Positions 60,121 to 64,000 of a DNA stretch of 64,000 bases are shown here, in pieces. The notes under the pieces were generated by a model. That model searched no databases, was not told the DNA's origin, and saw only the letters and a program-made list of their open reading frames with translations. The number at the start of each line of letters is the position of its first letter. Position 1 is the stretch's first letter. Source of the stretch: Chaetorhynchus papuensis (lineage: Eukaryota; Chordata; Aves; Passeriformes; Rhipiduridae); contig VWYX01000927.1 of NCBI GenBank assembly GCA_013396525.1, positions 69,085-133,084 on the forward strand, in the 5' to 3' direction. The position numbers and the translations under genes are program-made.

Positions 60121-61674
60121 TTATTATGATTGTTTTTATCTTCTTATTGATCCCTTTTATTTGTTCCTTATCCCTTAAGAGACAGTGAGTAAATTGAAAC
60201 AGGGCAGAAAGACGCTGGAAAAGGTCCTTGGGCAGGTCATGCACAGCCTAGCAATAGGAATGATACTTAGAGCATCAGGAATGAGCAGGAAGAGAGCAGG
60301 GACAGGTCCTCTTTCCCTAGAGAACCTCCCAGTGCTTCCTCCTAGCAGGGAGAAGGCAGCTGTGGTCAAAGATGGGCAGGGGCACAGAAATCATTGCTTT
60401 TGGCCTCTTCCTGGAGCCCAAAGAAAAGCTGCAGTTGTTCTAAGGAGACAGGAGATATCCTTTGTAGGAACCACTTCCACTGCTTCCCCAACATGCCTGC
60501 TGCTGTCCATTTCTATTTACTAATGTTCCATACGTGGGACATTCTGAGGGCTTCATCCTGTTAGCCTTGAGTTTGAGGGAGACGCTCCCAAAACTGGTCA
60601 AATCAAGCCCACATATTTCACTTGATAGGACCTTTCTCTGCCAAGGGCAGTTCATTACTTTCTGATTAATCCCTCTCAGTGCTGTAGTGATGATGTGAGG
60701 TGGTTAATCACAAAATGATAGTCTAGACATGTAATAACTGCAAAGAGTCGGCAGAAACCCCTCCTGGGATCAGCCTCCAGTCTCCCTTTCCATACCCCTA
60801 CGTGCTACACGGCTGCTTTACAGCAATGCCAGTCATTATTTGTTGCTGCTGTTCAGACTTCACATTTCTCCAGAGGCCCTTTCACTGAAATTGCTAGCTG
60901 TACTTTTGTGAAGCCTTTTGTTACTGCACTGCATTGCAGAGCCAGAAAGAAGCCTTTCAAGATAATTTTAATCAATAAAACAAAAAAAATAAAAAAGGCG
61001 TTCGATTGCCTGAATCTCTTCTGAGAATCTGAGAATTTACAGAATTCTCTCTAATGCAGGAAAGAGATTACTAAAATTCACTTTTTAATCCTGTATTTTT
61101 AAACCACTGACATATTTTGAAATCAGAAATACTAGAGGGAATGACAATCAAGATGAAAAACAAGTTTTTTAAAGGACAGCAACACTTTTGCATGCAAGAG
61201 CTCTTGTAGCATGAAATATGAATTGGTCATAAGTCACATTGTGAAGCTCTGAAGAACTTCTGAATATCTATATAATTTTAGCTTTCATATGACCATATTA
61301 AATTTCTCTAGGAATGAGACAAAAGTGAAAAATTAAAGAGGTGGAAAAACTGGCAGGTATCCTAAATGTGCATGCCGCTTCTTACCCCTCATTCCACTGG
61401 TTTTGTAAAATCTGCTAAGATACTCAAATACATAAAATTAGAGAAGCTCTGAGGTTTTGGATAGAAAAGACTGAAAATGTAACATAAGAGACATGGATCA
61501 ACAATTTGTCCTCCAGCCAGAACTGTACTTCTGTAAGGTTGCAAACCAAAACTGCTGCACTAATGGTAACCGACCAAACTGCTTGGAAATACCAGACATC
61601 AGTGAAGATGAACAGGGGCAAATCATCCAGCTCTCTGAAGTGGACTGTAACTACAGCTGGTTTCCCTATGGCAC

Positions 61675-61775
61675 TGTCTGGTTTTACTTTTATTAATATT
61701 TATTTTATACTTTTATTTTTACTTTTATTACTTTTATTTTTTTCACTTACTTATTTTATTTACTACTTTTGTTCA
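61675..61775. repeat. TTTTA-rich low-complexity stretch
   Basis: Irregular repeats of TTTTA/ACTTTTATT over about 100 bases. Confidence 0.8.
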
Positions 61776-62154
61776 TTATGCACATTCCTGAAACTTTCAG
61801 CTCAGTTGTGCTGAAATGAGGAATGACAGTAACAAAGGAGCAAAGCATTCACATATTTGGTAGAGATTCAGGGAGATATGCCAACCAGATCCAAAAGCCA
61901 TGTGCATAAGAGTCTATGCCTCAGCTGAAAAACTCTACTTGAGCACAATTCATTACTTAAACCACTGGGTAGACTCCAAGGCACAGCTGAGTCATGTCTA
62001 CAGAGCTTTGACTTTGAATATCTGAATTTATTTTTATTTGTATCTACCAATATATAGTATCAATTAAATTTTGCCATATATAACAAGTATGAATGTAATA
62101 TCTTCAATAAAATGTGGATGAAACTTGTAAATTCAGACCTAGTTGGGACAGTGG

Positions 62155-62592
62155 CCTACTGGAGTGAGTCCAGAGGAGGCCACAAATTTAATCGGAGCAA
62201 TGGACCTCTTCTGCTTTGAAGAAAGGCTGGGAGAACTGGGATTGCTCAACTTGGAGAAAAGAAGGCTTAGGGGTGATCTAACTATGTCCTTTCTCTGAAG
62301 GGACCCTACAAGAGAGATGGAGAGGGACTATTTACAAGGGCCTGGAGTGACAGGACAAGGGGGAATGGATTCAACCTGACAGAGAGTAGGTTTAGGTCAG
62401 ATATTAGGAAAAACTTCTGGCACAGGTTGCTCAGAGGCTGTGTGGATGTCCCACCCCTGGAAGTGTTGAAGGCCAGGCTGGACGGAGCTCTGAGCAACCT
62501 GGTCTAGTGGAAGGTGTCCCTGCCCATGGCAGGGGGGTGGAACGAGATGATCTTTAAGGTCCCTTCCAACTCAGGCCTTTCTGTGATTCTGA
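62155..62592 (+). mobile_element. CR1 LINE, 3' fragment
   Basis: Runs from GGAGTGAGTCCAGAGGAGGC to CCTTTCTGTGATTCTGATAG, with the CTCTGAGCAACCTGGTCTAG block. A GATATA array follows about 80 bases later. Confidence 0.92.
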
Positions 62593-62673
62593 TAGTAAGT
62601 AAAAAGCATTCATTTTATGAAATGTATAATACTACTTTATGAATATAAGAATCTACACTTTTCTTATTTAGCA

Positions 62674-62756
62674 ATATAGATATAGATATAGATATAGATA
62701 TAGATATAGATATAGATATAGATATAGATATAGATATAGATATAGATATAGATATA
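62674..62756. repeat. (ATAGAT)n hexamer array
   Basis: About fourteen nearly perfect copies of a six-base unit, each containing GATA, shortly after a CR1 3' end. Confidence 0.95.
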
Positions 62757-63555
62757 CAAATACCCCCATTAAGATCCCTGTCTCAAAAAAAAAAAAAAGT
62801 ATGACGGTAGAAATGAATGACTGAATAACTTCTTGGGGTCATGTTACCTAATGCTTTCCATGGAACTGAGGTCTAGCTGAGCATTAGGACCTTCTGATTT
62901 CCTCAACTGTAGAAGGACCAACTCAGAGCCATTAATTATTTTGATCTAGCTAGATGCAGCTGTTATGATAAACAGACATTTTGATGTGTTTCAGTGGATA
63001 TACTACTGAAGTATTTTGATGGATATTTTGCCCAAAATGTGCAACTAAGTCTTCCTTCTGAGCTGACTGCACTCAGAAAAAATGCAGGTAATGGGCAGAG
63101 AATCTGCAATTCTCTTTTCTTTTTTTCTGAAGAAAATTACACTTAAGACAGAGAGGTTCAACCTGTCACAAACATTCAGGATCAAGCTTTCAGATTCTTT
63201 AAAAACATAATTGGTCTTTTACTTGCTTGCTTGTTTTTAGAACCCAGCATTTCACATGTTTCTGAAAGCTCGAAGCAGACTACCCCCACTGTTTTCCCTC
63301 TTCTCACAGCAGAATGGAAAGAAGCTTTCCAGATTTCTAGCACCAAGTTCTATATTTAAAAAAAACAAACAAGCAAACAAAACACTCAGGGAGTTAATTG
63401 CTCCCACTTCTCCTAAAACATTTGCAATGTTCACTTTTTGAGACAACTTGACAGACTTTTAACTGAGAGCTGAGGCTGTGGAGAGCAATGCAGGCAGCAT
63501 TAACCCATATGCCTCCCCAGCAAAATGCTGCACAGCTGTTTGGTAAGGAGCACTG

Positions 63556-63800
63556 TAGTCACAGAATCACAGAATCACAGAATCAACTTGGTTGGAAAAG
63601 ACATTTGAGATCATTGAGTCCAACCTATGACCTAACACCTCCTCATCGACTAAACCATGGCATTGAGTGCCACATCCAGTCTTTTTTTAAACACGTCCAG
63701 GGATGGTGACTCCACCACCTCCTTGAGCAGACAATTCCAGTGCCCAATCGCTCTTTCAGTGAAGAATTTTTATCTGACATCTAATCTAAACTCCTTGACA
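63556..63800 (-). mobile_element. CR1 LINE with three terminal octamer-like repeats
   Basis: Begins with three copies of TCACAGAA and then GTTGGAAAAGACATTTGAGA, and includes GGATGGTGACTCCACCACCT. Minus orientation. Confidence 0.92.
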
Positions 63801-63849
63801 AACTCCTTGGTACAAAAAGTTTTTTGGGGAAACCAGGAAGTCAGAAGAA

Positions 63850-64000
63850 ATCATAGAATAGAATCACTTAGGTTAGAAAAGGCCTCTAAGGTAATTGAAT
63901 TCAACCTTTGCCAGACTACCACCTTATCAACCAGACCACATCCAGTTGTTTCTTGAACACATCCAGGGATGGTGACTCCACCACTGTTGGGGAAGATGAA
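63850..64000 (-). mobile_element. Second CR1 LINE, running off the window
   Basis: A second minus-oriented 3' end (ATCATAGAATAGAATCACTT, then CCAGGGATGGTGACTCCACC) starts some 50 bases after the previous CR1, the two standing in tandem in the same orientation. Confidence 0.9.

Larger units (their letters stand above)
56162..64000 (-). other. TMPRSS15 upstream intron, repeat-rich
   Basis: At least 7.8 kb without a recognised exon. It holds four CR1 pieces, a TTTTA-rich tract and the hexamer array. The exon that starts CUB1 was searched for on the minus strand and not found. Confidence 0.75.

Noticed and set aside
59804..60244. Overlapping open frames of 120-124 codons
   Set aside because: They fall largely in a minus-oriented CR1 and reflect its residual coding sequence.
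1..64000. tRNA, rRNA, CRISPR or operon-like structures
   Set aside because: None seen; short tandem repeats here are ordinary microsatellites and the genes are spliced vertebrate genes.

Overview
The window is vertebrate nuclear DNA, almost certainly from a bird and possibly a songbird (the exact group is inferred). Short exons with GT-AG boundaries lie in long AT-rich introns. The dominant interspersed repeat is CR1, recognised by its conserved 3' end and its (CACAGAAT)/(ATTCTATG)-type terminal repeats. Three runs of N mark assembly gaps.

Two convergent protein-coding genes are present, recognised by translating exons and checking that every splice phase joins. On the plus strand, 9935-21392 holds the last six coding exons of CHODL (chondrolectin), a type I membrane C-type lectin. 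They cover the lectin domain, juxtamembrane linker, transmembrane helix and cytoplasmic tail. The signal-peptide exon is not in the window. On the minus strand, 56161 down to 25632 holds the last 18 coding exons of TMPRSS15 (enteropeptidase), the gut protease that activates trypsinogen. They cover CUB1 (most), MAM, CUB2, LDLa-2, SRCR and the complete trypsin-like domain with His/Asp/Ser triad and S1-pocket Asp. The N-terminal membrane anchor, SEA and first LDLa exons must lie beyond 64000. The stop codons of the two genes are about 4.2 kb apart, tail to tail, the same neighbour pair and convergent arrangement as on human chromosome 21. Both reading frames are intact throughout.

Layout: 1-9934 CHODL first intron (or upstream), with CR1 pieces; 9935-21392 CHODL exons, with an intronic CR1 split by a 515-base gap and a 440-bp solo LTR; 21393-25631 CHODL 3' UTR, a short intergenic stretch and TMPRSS15 3' UTR; 25632-56161 TMPRSS15 exons and introns; 56162-64000 TMPRSS15 intron rich in CR1 copies plus a GATA-type hexamer array.

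No RNA genes, CRISPR arrays or unknown multi-gene system were found. The points most worth following up are an extra phase-neutral 48-bp CHODL exon, a GC-AG intron and TG tract bracketing one frame-neutral TMPRSS15 exon, a changed basic exosite in the enteropeptidase protease domain, the solo LTR with perfect terminal repeats, and a palindromic ancient repeat.
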